Notes: generated from the letters alone by a model not told the origin. A stretch of DNA of 64,000 nt from SHVO01 sp050250575 (GCA_050250575.1 JBFWOJ010000003.1:62001-126000), one strand, 5' to 3'. Shown: positions 25,115 to 34,646, numbered from the stretch's first letter. Made by a program: numbers and translations.

Positions 25115-25594
25115 ATGGCGCTGGCGGCCATTGACAGGGAAACCCTTACGCCTTCACCCTCGCGCGTCATGGGCAAGATTCATGGAACCTGCGTGAGCAT
25201 CGGAGATACGGGCGTACTGATCCGAGGGCCGTCCGGCGCGGGCAAATCCGATCTCGCGTTGCGCCTGATCGACCGCGGCGCCGTGCTGGTGTCCGACGAT
25301 TATTGCGAGGTCGAAGCGCGCGACGGGACGATCACGCTACGCGCACCGGCACCGATTGCCGGGCGCATGGAAGTCCGCGGGCTGGGTATCGTCGTGCTCG
25401 CGCACCGGCCGTCGGCCAGGCTCGGTCTTATCGTCGATCTGGCTCCTCATACGTCGATCGAGCGCCTTCCGGAAAAAAATACCGAAGATCTGGCAGGCGT
25501 GCCCGTGAGATGGATCTGCGTGGACCCCACCCATGCGTCGGCAGATGCCAAAATTCGCCTGGCGGTGAGCCCGCAAGGAGTGGTGCATGGCTGA
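25115..25594 (+). CDS. hprK: HPr kinase/phosphorylase, short alphaproteobacterial form
   Basis: A 159-residue protein equal to the C-terminal catalytic domain only. Walker A GPSGAGKS at 38-45, the LVSDDY acidic pair, and the HprK signature GRMEVRGLGIV. The N-terminal domain of Firmicute HprK is missing, as usual in alphaproteobacteria. An internal ATG at 25169 (MGKIHGTC) is an equally good start. It phosphorylates HPr on its regulatory serine. It overlaps rapZ by 8 bp. Confidence 0.93.
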   Translation: MALAAIDRETLTPSPSRVMGKIHGTCVSIGDTGVLIRGPSGAGKSDLALRLIDRGAVLVSDDYCEVEARDGTITLRAPAPIAGRMEVRGLGIVVLAHRPSARLGLIVDLAPHTSIERLPEKNTEDLAGVPVRWICVDPTHASADAKIRLAVSPQGVVHG

Positions 25595-26534
25595 CGCGCA
25601 GCAGAGGAACCGCATGCCGCTGAAGGTCGTGATTGTCACTGGCATGTCCGGCGCGGGCAAAAGTCTCGCTTTGCGCGCGCTGGAAGACGCGGGGTTCGAA
25701 ACGGTCGACAACCTGCCTCTCGCGCTGTTGGGATCATTTGCGGCGGGGCACGACCATGGTCCCGTGGCGATCGGTGTCGACGTCCGCACACGCGACTTCG
25801 ACGGGCCGGGCCTGATGAAGCGCATCTCGGCGTTGCGGCACGATCAGGCGCTCTCGATCGACCTCGTGTTCCTCGATAGCGACACCGAAGTCCTACAGCA
25901 GCGCTATACCGAATCGCGCCGTCCCCATCCGCTCGCGGACGATCTTCCCGTTGCCGTGGCCATCGAAACCGAGCGGCGCCTGCTGTCGTCTTTACGCGAA
26001 CAGGCCGACCTTGTCATCGATACGACCCGTCTCGCGCCTGCCGATCTCAAGCGCATCCTCATGGGACAATTCGGCGGTCCGGGGAAGCGCCCCTTGCGGA
26101 TTTTCCTGACTTCATTCGGCTACCGTCATGGATTGCCGCGCGACGCGGATCTCGTCTTCGACGTCCGCTTCCTGAAAAATCCCCACTACGTGCCCGAACT
26201 GAAGGCGAAGACCGGCCTTGATCGCGCGGTGGGTGCATACATCGAAGAGGACCCGGCACTGTCACCGTTCCTCGTCCGCCTCACCGCTTTCCTCGAACCT
26301 CTGTTGCCGCTGTATGAGGCGGAGGGCAAAAGCTACCTCACCGTCGCGGTGGGGTGCACCGGCGGGCAGCATCGGTCGGTTTATATCGTCGAGCGGCTGA
26401 AGGCGTGGCTTGCGGACCGGAGTGTCGGCGCCGAGGCGAGGCACCGCGATATCCATACGAGCCCAGTTCTTGCCCCGCCGGCGGGCGATACTCCCACAGG
26501 TAGCGTAAGTACCGCGAAATCCACCAGTAAGTAG
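25587..26534 (+). CDS. rapZ: RNase adapter protein RapZ
   Basis: A 315-residue P-loop protein. GMSGAGKS Walker A near the N terminus, FDVRFLKNPHYVPELK and TVAVGCTGGQHRSVYIVERL in the C-terminal domain, all hallmarks of RapZ/YvcJ. In enterobacteria it controls glucosamine-6-phosphate synthase through RNase E; in alphaproteobacteria it sits between hprK and the EIIA gene, as here. The start may instead be the Met at residue 10 (MPLKVVIV). The last 30 residues are low-complexity and probably variable. Confidence 0.94.
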   Translation: MADAQQRNRMPLKVVIVTGMSGAGKSLALRALEDAGFETVDNLPLALLGSFAAGHDHGPVAIGVDVRTRDFDGPGLMKRISALRHDQALSIDLVFLDSDTEVLQQRYTESRRPHPLADDLPVAVAIETERRLLSSLREQADLVIDTTRLAPADLKRILMGQFGGPGKRPLRIFLTSFGYRHGLPRDADLVFDVRFLKNPHYVPELKAKTGLDRAVGAYIEEDPALSPFLVRLTAFLEPLLPLYEAEGKSYLTVAVGCTGGQHRSVYIVERLKAWLADRSVGAEARHRDIHTSPVLAPPAGDTPTGSVSTAKSTSK

Positions 26535-26662
26535 CTGTCGATTCCCAGACAGCGATTGGCTAAGCTGCGCCGCCCTTAAGCCCCGGCCCGGCCGCAAAAT
26601 CGCCGCGCCACCGGTTCAAGCTGGCACTTATCGTTGACGGTTGGGATACGCGTCCACCTTCC

Positions 26663-27103
26663 ATGCCACTTTCGAAACCGCTGATCGGTCTGGTGCTCGT
26701 CACTCACGGGCGTCTCGCTCTCGAACTCGTCGCCGCGATGGAACATGTGGTCGGCCCACAGTCCCAAGTGGCCACGGTGTGCATCGGCCCTGAAGACGAC
26801 ATGGAAAAGCGGCGCGCCGATATCGTCACTGCCGTGGAAACCACAAACGCCGGCTCGGGCGTCGTGGTGCTCACCGACATGTTCGGCGGAACGCCGTCAA
26901 ACCTTGCAATCTCGATCATGGATACGGCCCCCGTCGAAGTCATCGCCGGCGTCAATCTTCCGATGCTCATCAAGCTCGCGTCCGTGCGCGGCACGGAAAA
27001 CCTTCAGACCGCCGTTGCCCAGGCGCAGGATGCTGGACGAAAGTACATCAACGTCGCATCCTCCCTGCTCGCGCAAGAAGGGCCGCGCAAGAAGTCCGTC
27101 TGA
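26663..27103 (+). CDS. PTS EIIA component, mannose family (regulatory)
   Basis: A 146-residue EIIA-Man domain protein: LVLVTHGRLALEL has the phospho-acceptor His15, and VLTDMFGGTPSNLA is the conserved Asp-containing loop. No EIIB, EIIC or EIID gene is present nearby, so it is a regulatory end-point of the phosphorelay rather than part of a sugar transporter. It lies 128 bp after rapZ and 50 bp before HPr. Confidence 0.93.
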   Translation: MPLSKPLIGLVLVTHGRLALELVAAMEHVVGPQSQVATVCIGPEDDMEKRRADIVTAVETTNAGSGVVVLTDMFGGTPSNLAISIMDTAPVEVIAGVNLPMLIKLASVRGTENLQTAVAQAQDAGRKYINVASSLLAQEGPRKKSV

Positions 27104-27153
27104 CCGCCGCTTTCGCGCCGGTTCCTTCAGTACGTAACCCAGGGCAAGTTTGC

Positions 27154-27426
27154 ATGAGTGAGCTTTCGCGCATCGCGGAGATCCGCAATTCGAAAGGCCT
27201 GCATGCACGCGCCGCCGCCAAGTTCTGCAAGACGGCGGGACAGTTCGACGCGGAGATCCGGGTCGTGCGCGGCGAGAACAATGTTTCCGGCAGCTCCATC
27301 ATGGGCCTTATGATGCTTGCCGCCGCGCCCGGATGTTCGATCGAGATCCGTGCGAGCGGCCCCGATGCCGAACGCGCGCTCAATGCGCTGTGCACTCTGG
27401 TCGCCAACAAGTTCGATGAAGAGTAA
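27154..27426 (+). CDS. ptsH: Phosphocarrier protein HPr
   Basis: A 90-residue HPr. Active-site His17 in KGLHARAAAKFC accepts phosphate from EI. Ser48 in SGSSIMGLMML is the site of HprK regulation, so this HPr can integrate both inputs. It overlaps the EI gene by 11 bp. Confidence 0.96.
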   Translation: MSELSRIAEIRNSKGLHARAAAKFCKTAGQFDAEIRVVRGENNVSGSSIMGLMMLAAAPGCSIEIRASGPDAERALNALCTLVANKFDEE

Positions 27427-29200
27427 GCCGCCAAAAGAGGCTTCCGCTTACGGCCGCGGCGAGCGGGCGTTCGAAGGAGTTGCCGTCGGCGGCGGGATCG
27501 CGCTGGGGATCGTTCACCGGCACGACTCGCGCGCCGTCGTTCAAGTGCGGGAGCGGCGCATCCCCGTTGCAAAGATCCGCACGGAACAGCACCGCGTGCT
27601 GGAGGCCGCCGCCGACGCGGCCGGACGCATAGAGGCGCTACAGGACCGCGCCAAGCGCATGGCGGGCGCGGCCAGCGAAGAAGTGGGCTATCTGCTGGAC
27701 GCCTACCAGCAAATGCTGAGCGGCTCACGTCTCGTACGCGGCGTCCAGAAGCGCATCGCCACCGACCGCATCAACGCCGAAGCGGCGGTGATGAAGGAAA
27801 TCGGCCTAATGGCCGAAGCTTTTGCCGCGATGGACGATCAGTACCTGGCCGCACGCATTGCCGACATCCGCGAGGTCGGCCGGCGGCTGGTCGAAAGCCT
27901 CGGTAAAGCTGTATCGACCGGCCTCGATGATCTCCCCGCCAATGCGGTGATCGTCGCGGACGAACTCTCTCCGGCGGACACGGCGCTCCTCGATCCCAAG
28001 CGTGTGGCGGGCCTTGCGACCATCGTCGGCGGCATCGAAAGCCATACGGCGATCGTCGCCCGCAGCCTGGGGCTGCCGGCGGTCGTCGCGCCGGAGGACC
28101 TGTTGAGCGCGGTCGAAAACGGCGATGAGATCATCATCGATGGAACGGCAGGCAGGGTCCTCGTCAATCCGAGCGCCGCAAGTCTCGATAAATATCGAAA
28201 GCGCCGCGCGGCGTTCTTACGCTCGCAACAATCGCTCAAGAAGTTGAAAAGCGTTCCAGCCGTGACCCGGGACGGCTTTCGCGTCCATTTGCACGCCAAC
28301 ATGGAGCTGCCGAACGAAATCGCCGGTGTTCTCGCCGCGGGCGCCGAAGGTATCGGCCTGTTCCGCAGCGAGTTCATGTTCATGAACCGCGAGACGCTTC
28401 CCACCGAAGAAGAACAGTACGACGAACTCGCCCGCGTCGTGAAAAAGATGAACGGCCGGCCGGTGACGGTGCGCACTTTGGACGTGGGCGCCGACAAGCT
28501 GGGCAGCGCCGTGGGATTAAAACCCGGCCCCAACCCTGCGCTCGGCCTCAGGGCCATCCGCTTTTCGCTGACGCGCAGAAAGCTTTTGCTCACGCAGCTT
28601 TCCGCGGTCTTGCGCGCAAGCGCGCTGGGCCCGGTACGCATCCTGCTGCCCATGGTGTGCACAGTCGACGAAATCAAACAGGTGCGCCGCGCCCTGGGGC
28701 GCGTTATTGCGACCTTAAAGCGCAAGGGTGTGAAGATCGCCGATCCGCCGCCGCCGCTCGGGATCATGATTGAGATTCCCGGCGCCGCGTTAGCCGCCGA
28801 TGCGCTCGCCGCGGAATCCGATTTCTTCGCCCTCGGGACCAACGATTTGACGCAATATACGCTCGCGATCGATCGCACCGATGAGCAGGTGGCGTACCTT
28901 TATAATCCGCTCCATCCGGCGGTGCTGCGCCTCATCCAGTTCACGGCCGAAGCCGCCTCGGCGGCTCGGATTCCGGTTTCGGTCTGCGGCGAAATGGCGG
29001 GCGATGAACGAATGACGCCGATCCTCCTCGGCTTCGGGATCACGGAACTCTCCATGAACCCGGCGAGCCTGCCGCGGGTGAAGAAACGCATCCTCGAACT
29101 GAACCTCGCGTCCATCAGCGGCATAGTCCGCCGCATGACCGCCGAGCCCGACCCGCAGCGTCTCAAGGTCTTCATCGATACGCTCTACCACGCGAGATAA
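27416..29200 (+). CDS. ptsI: PTS enzyme I (phosphoenolpyruvate-protein phosphotransferase)
   Basis: A 594-residue enzyme. The swivel-domain phospho-His is His210 in GGIESHTAIVARSLGLPAVV. The PEP-binding TIM barrel has GLFRSEFMFM, RTLDVGADK, MIEIPGAALAADALA, FFALGTNDLTQYTLAIDR and the active-site Cys in SVCGEMAGD. No GAF domain is present, so it is a plain EI, not EI-Ntr. The ATG at 27416 is inside the HPr gene; the longer upstream frame would overlap HPr by more than 100 bp. Confidence 0.95.
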   Translation: MKSKPPKEASAYGRGERAFEGVAVGGGIALGIVHRHDSRAVVQVRERRIPVAKIRTEQHRVLEAAADAAGRIEALQDRAKRMAGAASEEVGYLLDAYQQMLSGSRLVRGVQKRIATDRINAEAAVMKEIGLMAEAFAAMDDQYLAARIADIREVGRRLVESLGKAVSTGLDDLPANAVIVADELSPADTALLDPKRVAGLATIVGGIESHTAIVARSLGLPAVVAPEDLLSAVENGDEIIIDGTAGRVLVNPSAASLDKYRKRRAAFLRSQQSLKKLKSVPAVTRDGFRVHLHANMELPNEIAGVLAAGAEGIGLFRSEFMFMNRETLPTEEEQYDELARVVKKMNGRPVTVRTLDVGADKLGSAVGLKPGPNPALGLRAIRFSLTRRKLLLTQLSAVLRASALGPVRILLPMVCTVDEIKQVRRALGRVIATLKRKGVKIADPPPPLGIMIEIPGAALAADALAAESDFFALGTNDLTQYTLAIDRTDEQVAYLYNPLHPAVLRLIQFTAEAASAARIPVSVCGEMAGDERMTPILLGFGITELSMNPASLPRVKKRILELNLASISGIVRRMTAEPDPQRLKVFIDTLYHAR

Positions 29201-29308
29201 GAGGTCCGGTCAAGCGCCGCGATGTTGCCGGGATGCTTAGGGGCTGGTATATGGCCCGGCCTTATTCACATCCATCCCGCGGAACATCCCGGAGACAGGA
29301 GAAAATCC

Positions 29309-30706
29309 ATGAATTTCAGTGACTTCCGGGTGAAAGACATCGGTCTGGCCGATTGGGGCCGCAAGGAGATCGCGATCGCGGAGACGGAGATGCCGGGTCT
29401 CATGGCCCTGCGCGCCGAGTACGGCGCCAAACAGCCGCTCAAGGGCGCGCGCATCGCCGGCTCGCTTCACATGACGATTCAGACCGCCGTGCTGATCGAG
29501 ACCTTGAAGCACCTGGGCGCAGAAGTCCGGTGGGCGTCGTGCAACATCTTCTCGACCCAGGACCAGGCAGCCGCCGCAATCGCGGCAAAGATGACCCCGG
29601 TGTTCGCGGTCAAAGGCGAAAGCTTGGAGGAATATTGGGACTACACCCACAAGATCTTCGAGTGGGCCGACGGCGGCACGCCCAATATGATCCTCGACGA
29701 CGGAGGCGATGCCACCCTTCTCATCGTTTTGGGTTCCGAAGCGGAGAAGAATCCGGCGCTGATCGCCAAACCTTCGAATGAAGAAGAAACCGTCCTGTTC
29801 GCGGCGATCGCCAAACGCAACAAAGAACAGCCGGGCTGGTATGCAAAGGTCCTGAAGAATATCCGCGGCGTCTCGGAAGAAACGACGACGGGCGTTCACC
29901 GCCTCTATCAGATGGCCAAAGACGGCCGCCTGCATTTCCCGGCCATCAACGTCAACGACAGCGTCACCAAGTCGAAATTCGATAATATCTACGGCTGCCG
30001 CGAGAGCTTGGTCGACGGCATTCGCCGCGCGACCGACGTGATGATGGCGGGCAAGGTCGCGATGGTGGCCGGCTTCGGCGACGTCGGCAAGGGCTCCGCC
30101 GCTTCGCTGCGCAATGCCGGGTGCCGGGTTATGGTATCGGAAATCGACCCGATCAACGCGCTGCAGGCCGCGATGGAAGGCTATGAAGTCGTGACGATGG
30201 AAGATGCCGCGCCGCGGGCAGACATTTTCGTGACCGCAACCGGCAATCTCGACGTGATCACCGTCGATCACATGCGCAAAATGAAAGACCGTGCGATTGT
30301 GTGCAACATCGGTCACTTCGATACGGAAATCCAAACCGAAGCGCTGCGGAACTTCAAATGGCACAATGTGAAGCCGCAGGTGGACGAGGTGGAATTCCCG
30401 GACGGCAAGCGCATTCTCCTCCTGGCCGAAGGCCGACTGGTGAACCTCGGCTGCGCCACGGGCCACCCGAGCTTCGTGATGAGCGCTTCGTTCTCCAACC
30501 AGGTGCTGGCCCAGATCGAGCTGTGGACCAACAACGCGAAGTACGAGAAGAAGGTTTATGTGCTACCGAAGCACCTGGACGAGAAAGTCGCCGAACTTCA
30601 CCTCGCCAAGGTCGGCGCGAAGCTCACCAAGCTGACAGCCAAGCAGGCCGCGTACATCGGCGTGAACGAGGCCGGACCGTTCAAGCCGGAAACCTACCGA
30701 TATTAA
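29309..30706 (+). CDS. ahcY: Adenosylhomocysteinase (SAH hydrolase)
   Basis: A 465-residue enzyme that splits S-adenosylhomocysteine to homocysteine and adenosine, regenerating the methyl cycle. AGSLHMTIQTAVLIETL at the substrate site, CNIFSTQDQAAAAIA, NAD-binding GFGDVGKGSA and the C-terminal KPETYRY are canonical. It includes the ~40-residue insertion of alphaproteobacterial and eukaryotic forms. The ATG at 29309 gives the conserved MNFSDFRVKDIGLADWG. A longer GTG/TTG extension upstream is not family-like. Confidence 0.98.
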   Translation: MNFSDFRVKDIGLADWGRKEIAIAETEMPGLMALRAEYGAKQPLKGARIAGSLHMTIQTAVLIETLKHLGAEVRWASCNIFSTQDQAAAAIAAKMTPVFAVKGESLEEYWDYTHKIFEWADGGTPNMILDDGGDATLLIVLGSEAEKNPALIAKPSNEEETVLFAAIAKRNKEQPGWYAKVLKNIRGVSEETTTGVHRLYQMAKDGRLHFPAINVNDSVTKSKFDNIYGCRESLVDGIRRATDVMMAGKVAMVAGFGDVGKGSAASLRNAGCRVMVSEIDPINALQAAMEGYEVVTMEDAAPRADIFVTATGNLDVITVDHMRKMKDRAIVCNIGHFDTEIQTEALRNFKWHNVKPQVDEVEFPDGKRILLLAEGRLVNLGCATGHPSFVMSASFSNQVLAQIELWTNNAKYEKKVYVLPKHLDEKVAELHLAKVGAKLTKLTAKQAAYIGVNEAGPFKPETYRY

Positions 30707-30720
30707 CGTAAGATGACGCT

Positions 30721-30740
30721 CGCGGCTGGCGACAGCCGCG
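30721..30740 (+). repeat. Perfect hairpin between ahcY and the DivL-like gene
   Basis: CGCGGCTG (30721-30728) and CAGCCGCG (30733-30740) form an 8-bp stem with a GCGA tetraloop, 14 bp after the ahcY stop. There is no T-run, so it may protect the ahcY mRNA 3' end or attenuate read-through. Confidence 0.5.
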
Positions 30741-30785
30741 CGTTCCGGCGGTATCTTCCCAGGAGTGGGGAGTGGTGAGGGCTGA

Positions 30786-33167
30786 GTGCCGACGGGGACA
30801 CTGGATCTATTGACGCCATCTGTCCTCGTCGGGCTGATCGCCGTCCTCGTTATCGTACCGCCGGCAGTTTGGGCGCTGTGGCGTCAGCATAAATACTGGC
30901 GTGAAGCGGAATTGGAGGCAAGCCGCGCGCGCTATGGCCGCACCGCCGTCCAAGCCGCGCTGGAGACCGCGCCGGAAGGATACTTCGCCTGGTTTCACCA
31001 GCCGATCGCGGGCGAGGATCAAGAGGCGCGCGCCCTGCCCCGCTTCCGAGAGACGGGCTACTGCTCGCGCCGCCTTGCCGTTCTCCTGGACCTCTTTCGC
31101 GGGATGGAAGCCACGTTCGACGATGTGATCGAAGGCTTCGACAAGGCCTCGCAGGACCGCTTGCGCATGGCCATCGCTCAGTTGCGCGGCGGCGGTGCGG
31201 GTTTTCAAATCGACCTCAATCATAATGCAACGGGACGGCGCATCCAGGTGCGGGGCGTGCGCGCGACGGATGCCGACGGCCGCACCATGGCCGACGTCGT
31301 GTGGATGAACGACGTCACCGAGGGCGCGGCCGCAGTCGATACGCTCACAACCGAAAGCGAGTCCCTTAAGCGCGAATGCACGCTGCTGAAGGCAGCGCTG
31401 GACGGGATCGCGGAACCGGTGTGGCTGCGCGACGACGATCTTTCGCTGATCTATTGCAACAAAGCATACGTCAAAGCCGTCGACGGCAAAGATGCGCAGG
31501 ACGTGGTCGCGCGCGGCCGTGAGCTGGCGCCGCGCGCTCTTGTACGGGAAGCACGCGCGCTGGCGGCAGCGGCGCGGGCCTCGGGCGAGACGCGCCGTAT
31601 GCCCTTTCATATGGTCATCGAAGGCAGCCGGCGGCTGATGGAAGTGACCGAGGTGCCGGTCGACGGCGATGGCGCGCCGCGCTCGGAAAGCGAGGAAACA
31701 AGTGCGCCGCTGTTCTCCGACGGCAGCGGGCGAATGACGGCGGGACTTGCTTACGACATCACGCGTCAAGAGGAGCTCGAAGTGCGGCTGAAGCGCGAAG
31801 CCGCTGCGCACGCCGACGTTCTGGAGCGCCTGGGTACCGCGATCGCCATTTTTGGACCGGATACGCGACTGATCTTCTTCAACACCGCCTACGCGATGTT
31901 GTGGGACTTAAGTCCAGGCTGGCTTCTGGATGGGCCGTCTTACGCCACGGTACTGGATACCCTGCGCGGCGAGCGGCGGCTTCCTGAAGTCGCCGACTTC
32001 CCGGCGTATAAGGAAAAGGAGCTGGCGCGGTTCAATTCCCTGATCGAGCCGACCGAGGACGTGCTCCACCTGCCCGGCGGCGGCACGCTGCGGCGCGTCA
32101 TCGCCCCACATCCCATGGGCGGGCTCCTGACCACGTATGAGGACATCACCGACCGACTCGCTCTCGAACGGTCGTACAACACCTTGATCGCCGTTCAACG
32201 CGAGACCATCGACAACCTGCAGGAAGCCGTCGCCGTCTTCGGCGCCGAGGGACAGCTGCGCCTCGCCAATCCGGCCTTCGCTGAGCTCTGGAACATCGGG
32301 GTCGACACGCTGCGCGAGGGACCGGCCATGAATACGGTCATCGACGCCTTCCGCGATTTCTTCGACGACGAGACGGTCTGGGGGAGGCATCGCGCCGTCA
32401 TGCTGGCCGCCCTGGACGGCGAACGCCAGCGCGTCACGCAGCAGGGCCGCGTCGTGCGGCGCGACCGTTCGGTGCTGGAATTCATATCGGTTCCGCTGCC
32501 CGACGGCGGCGCATTGTTCTGCTACAACGACGTTTCGGCGCCCGAAAGGGTTGCACATCAATTGCGCAGCCGCGCCGAAGCGCTGGCCGCGACCGACAAA
32601 CTGCGCTCGGAGTTCATGAGCAACTTCCTTGTCGAGCTGGAAGCTTCGGCGCAATCGGCCGACACCGATCCCTCGCGCGCCCGCGTTTTCCGGACGCTGG
32701 TGGAGGACCTTCGCGACCTGTCCGGCATCGACGCCGGCCAACAGACACTGCACCTGGATTCCTTCGACGTCCGCGCCCTCGCGGACCGCATCGCGACGGC
32801 AACCCATGAAAGCTTCAGGCGCCGGAACAAACGGCTGGTCGTCGATTGCGCGCCCGACGCCGGCTGGATGGTCGGCGACGCCGCCCGCATAAAGCAAACG
32901 CTCTATCATCTGGTCATTGCCGCGCTAAAGACAACGCACGGGGACGTGGTTGCCGTGGTCGTTACGCGCGAAGGCAGTGGCGTCGTGTTCGCAGTCCGTT
33001 ATGCGGCACAGCATGATGGACGAACGCCCGCGCTGAGCATTCACCTTGCCGAGAGGATCGCCGAGCTTCATGGCGGGGGCGTCTCGTTCGGCGACGCGGG
33101 CGGGGACGCGGTCGTGAGCGTGCGTCTTCCGGCGGGCGGGGTGTCCGCACGGGCTGCGACCTCCTGA
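30786..33167 (+). CDS. divL: DivL-like PAS-domain pseudo-histidine kinase
   Basis: A 793-residue protein (GTG start). One N-terminal membrane helix (about 10-30) is followed by several PAS domains (for example EPVWLRDDDLSLIYCNKAYV, TAIAIFGPDTRLIFFNTAYAML, EAVAVFGAEGQLRLANPAFAELW). The C-terminal HisKA-like segment reads SEFMSNFLVELEASA, where canonical kinases have a His; here it is Val616. The ATPase region lacks the N-box asparagines (QTLYHLVIAAL) and the G1 DxGxG box. It is therefore catalytically dead. Position between ahcY and tsaE matches divL in other alphaproteobacteria, whose protein controls CckA. Confidence 0.8.
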   Translation: MPTGTLDLLTPSVLVGLIAVLVIVPPAVWALWRQHKYWREAELEASRARYGRTAVQAALETAPEGYFAWFHQPIAGEDQEARALPRFRETGYCSRRLAVLLDLFRGMEATFDDVIEGFDKASQDRLRMAIAQLRGGGAGFQIDLNHNATGRRIQVRGVRATDADGRTMADVVWMNDVTEGAAAVDTLTTESESLKRECTLLKAALDGIAEPVWLRDDDLSLIYCNKAYVKAVDGKDAQDVVARGRELAPRALVREARALAAAARASGETRRMPFHMVIEGSRRLMEVTEVPVDGDGAPRSESEETSAPLFSDGSGRMTAGLAYDITRQEELEVRLKREAAAHADVLERLGTAIAIFGPDTRLIFFNTAYAMLWDLSPGWLLDGPSYATVLDTLRGERRLPEVADFPAYKEKELARFNSLIEPTEDVLHLPGGGTLRRVIAPHPMGGLLTTYEDITDRLALERSYNTLIAVQRETIDNLQEAVAVFGAEGQLRLANPAFAELWNIGVDTLREGPAMNTVIDAFRDFFDDETVWGRHRAVMLAALDGERQRVTQQGRVVRRDRSVLEFISVPLPDGGALFCYNDVSAPERVAHQLRSRAEALAATDKLRSEFMSNFLVELEASAQSADTDPSRARVFRTLVEDLRDLSGIDAGQQTLHLDSFDVRALADRIATATHESFRRRNKRLVVDCAPDAGWMVGDAARIKQTLYHLVIAALKTTHGDVVAVVVTREGSGVVFAVRYAAQHDGRTPALSIHLAERIAELHGGGVSFGDAGGDAVVSVRLPAGGVSARAATS

Positions 33168-33172
33168 CATCC

Positions 33173-33652
33173 ATGACCGGCCTGCCACTCTTGAAGGACA
33201 TGGCCCTTCAGCGGGAACGCGATACCCTCGCGCTCGGAGCCGCGCTCGCGACACTGGCAAGACCCGGCGATATACTCGCATTAAATGGTCCGCTCGGCGC
33301 GGGGAAGACGACCCTCGCCCGCGGGTTCATCACCTCCCGGACACATGTGGACGAGGATGTCGTGAGCCCGACTTTCACGCTCGTGCAAGTCTATGATGCA
33401 GAGGCGGCGCCGATATGGCATTTCGATCTTTACCGCCTGACGCGCGCGGCGGACGTGCTGGAGTTGGGCTGGGAGGAAGCTATGAGCGGGGGCATCATCC
33501 TCGTTGAATGGTCCGAGCGTCTCGGGCCGCTTCTGCCGCCGCAGCGTCTCGAGGTCGTCCTTGCGCCCCACCGCGGAGGCGAGGCGCGAAGCGCAAAGAT
33601 CTACGGCGGCCGCCATTGGAAGGACCGGATTGCGGAATTGAGAGATGGCTGA
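33173..33652 (+). CDS. tsaE: tRNA threonylcarbamoyladenosine biosynthesis ATPase TsaE
   Basis: A 159-residue P-loop protein. Walker A GPLGAGKTT, SPTFTLVQVY switch, HFDLYRL and the conserved Trp-Glu in ILVEWSERLG. TsaE supports TsaBD in making the t6A modification of tRNAs reading ANN codons. It starts 5 bp after the DivL-like gene and overlaps the kinase gene downstream by 8 bp. Confidence 0.96.
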   Translation: MTGLPLLKDMALQRERDTLALGAALATLARPGDILALNGPLGAGKTTLARGFITSRTHVDEDVVSPTFTLVQVYDAEAAPIWHFDLYRLTRAADVLELGWEEAMSGGIILVEWSERLGPLLPPQRLEVVLAPHRGGEARSAKIYGGRHWKDRIAELRDG

Positions 33653-34646
33653 GAACCGGGAAGGCGTGATCGCAGGATTCCTGCGCAAACATAATTGGCA
33701 CCATGCGGAACGCGGCCGGCTGGCGGGGGATGCGTCCTTCCGGAAGTATGATCGCCTCAAAGGACCGCGGGGACCCGCCGTCCTGATGGACGCGCCGCCG
33801 CCGCAAGAAGACGTGCGGCCCTTTGTCCGCATCGCACGCCATCTGTTCAAACATGGCTTCGGGGTTCCCGAGATCCTCGCCGAAGATCCGGACGCCGGTC
33901 TCCTCCTTCTCGAGGACCTCGGGGACGACACGTATACGCGGCTGCTCGGGCGCGGCCACGACGAGCGGGAGCTTTATGCCTTGGCGATAGATGCCTTGAT
34001 CGCTCTGCATCGTCTTCCGTCCCGCGATGCGATTCCCGATGGCGTGATCCCCTATGGCGAAGCGCGCCTGATCGAGGAGGTTAGCCGGGTGAACAGTTGG
34101 TACCGCCAGCTTGTCGGTGCGCCTCCCCTGTCGGCCCACACGGAAAGAACCTATGGGGAAATCTGGGCGCGCATCTTGCCGCGGGCGTGGAAGGTGCCGA
34201 CCGCACTGGTTTTGTTCGATTTCCACATCGACAATCTCATGATCGTTCAGGGCCGGACCGGGCTGCGGGCGTGCGGCATTCTCGATTTCCAGGACGCGGT
34301 TGCCGGCCCGATCACCTACGACCTCATGTCGCTGCTGGAGGATGCGCGCCGCGACATTGCGCCGGCGCTGGTGGCGGAGATGCAGGAACGCTACCTCGCA
34401 GTATTCCCGAAAATCCGGCGGGAAGATTTCGATCTTTCCTGGGCAATCATGGCAGCGCAGCGGCATACCCGCGTCCTCGGCACGTTCGCGCGGCTCAAGC
34501 TGCGCGACAACAAGCCGCACTACCTCGTACACATGCCGCGGCTGTGGCGCTACATGGACCTCTGCCTTGCCCATCCGGCGTTGAAGGACCTGAAAGCCTG
34601 GTTCGACCAGAATTTCCCGCCCGAGCTACGCCAGGTCGCGGCATGA
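33645..34646 (+). CDS. amgK: Aminoglycoside-phosphotransferase-fold sugar kinase, AmgK-like (MurNAc/GlcNAc anomeric kinase)
   Basis: A 333-residue APH-fold kinase. AGDASFRKYDRL is the modified nucleotide-binding loop. FDFHIDNLM at 191-199 carries catalytic Asp192 and metal-binding Asn197, and ILDFQDAVAGPITYDL has the second metal Asp. The His-Gly normally before the catalytic Asp reads Leu-Phe here. It overlaps murU by 4 bp, which supports the AmgK-MurU pair that recycles N-acetylmuramic acid to UDP-MurNAc and bypasses fosfomycin-sensitive MurA. Confidence 0.88.
   Translation: MAENREGVIAGFLRKHNWHHAERGRLAGDASFRKYDRLKGPRGPAVLMDAPPPQEDVRPFVRIARHLFKHGFGVPEILAEDPDAGLLLLEDLGDDTYTRLLGRGHDERELYALAIDALIALHRLPSRDAIPDGVIPYGEARLIEEVSRVNSWYRQLVGAPPLSAHTERTYGEIWARILPRAWKVPTALVLFDFHIDNLMIVQGRTGLRACGILDFQDAVAGPITYDLMSLLEDARRDIAPALVAEMQERYLAVFPKIRREDFDLSWAIMAAQRHTRVLGTFARLKLRDNKPHYLVHMPRLWRYMDLCLAHPALKDLKAWFDQNFPPELRQVAA

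Noticed and set aside
29201..29308. Possible SAH or SAM riboswitch in the ahcY leader
   Set aside because: The 108-base leader was read for the conserved cores and stems of SAH and SAM-II type riboswitches and none was recognised.
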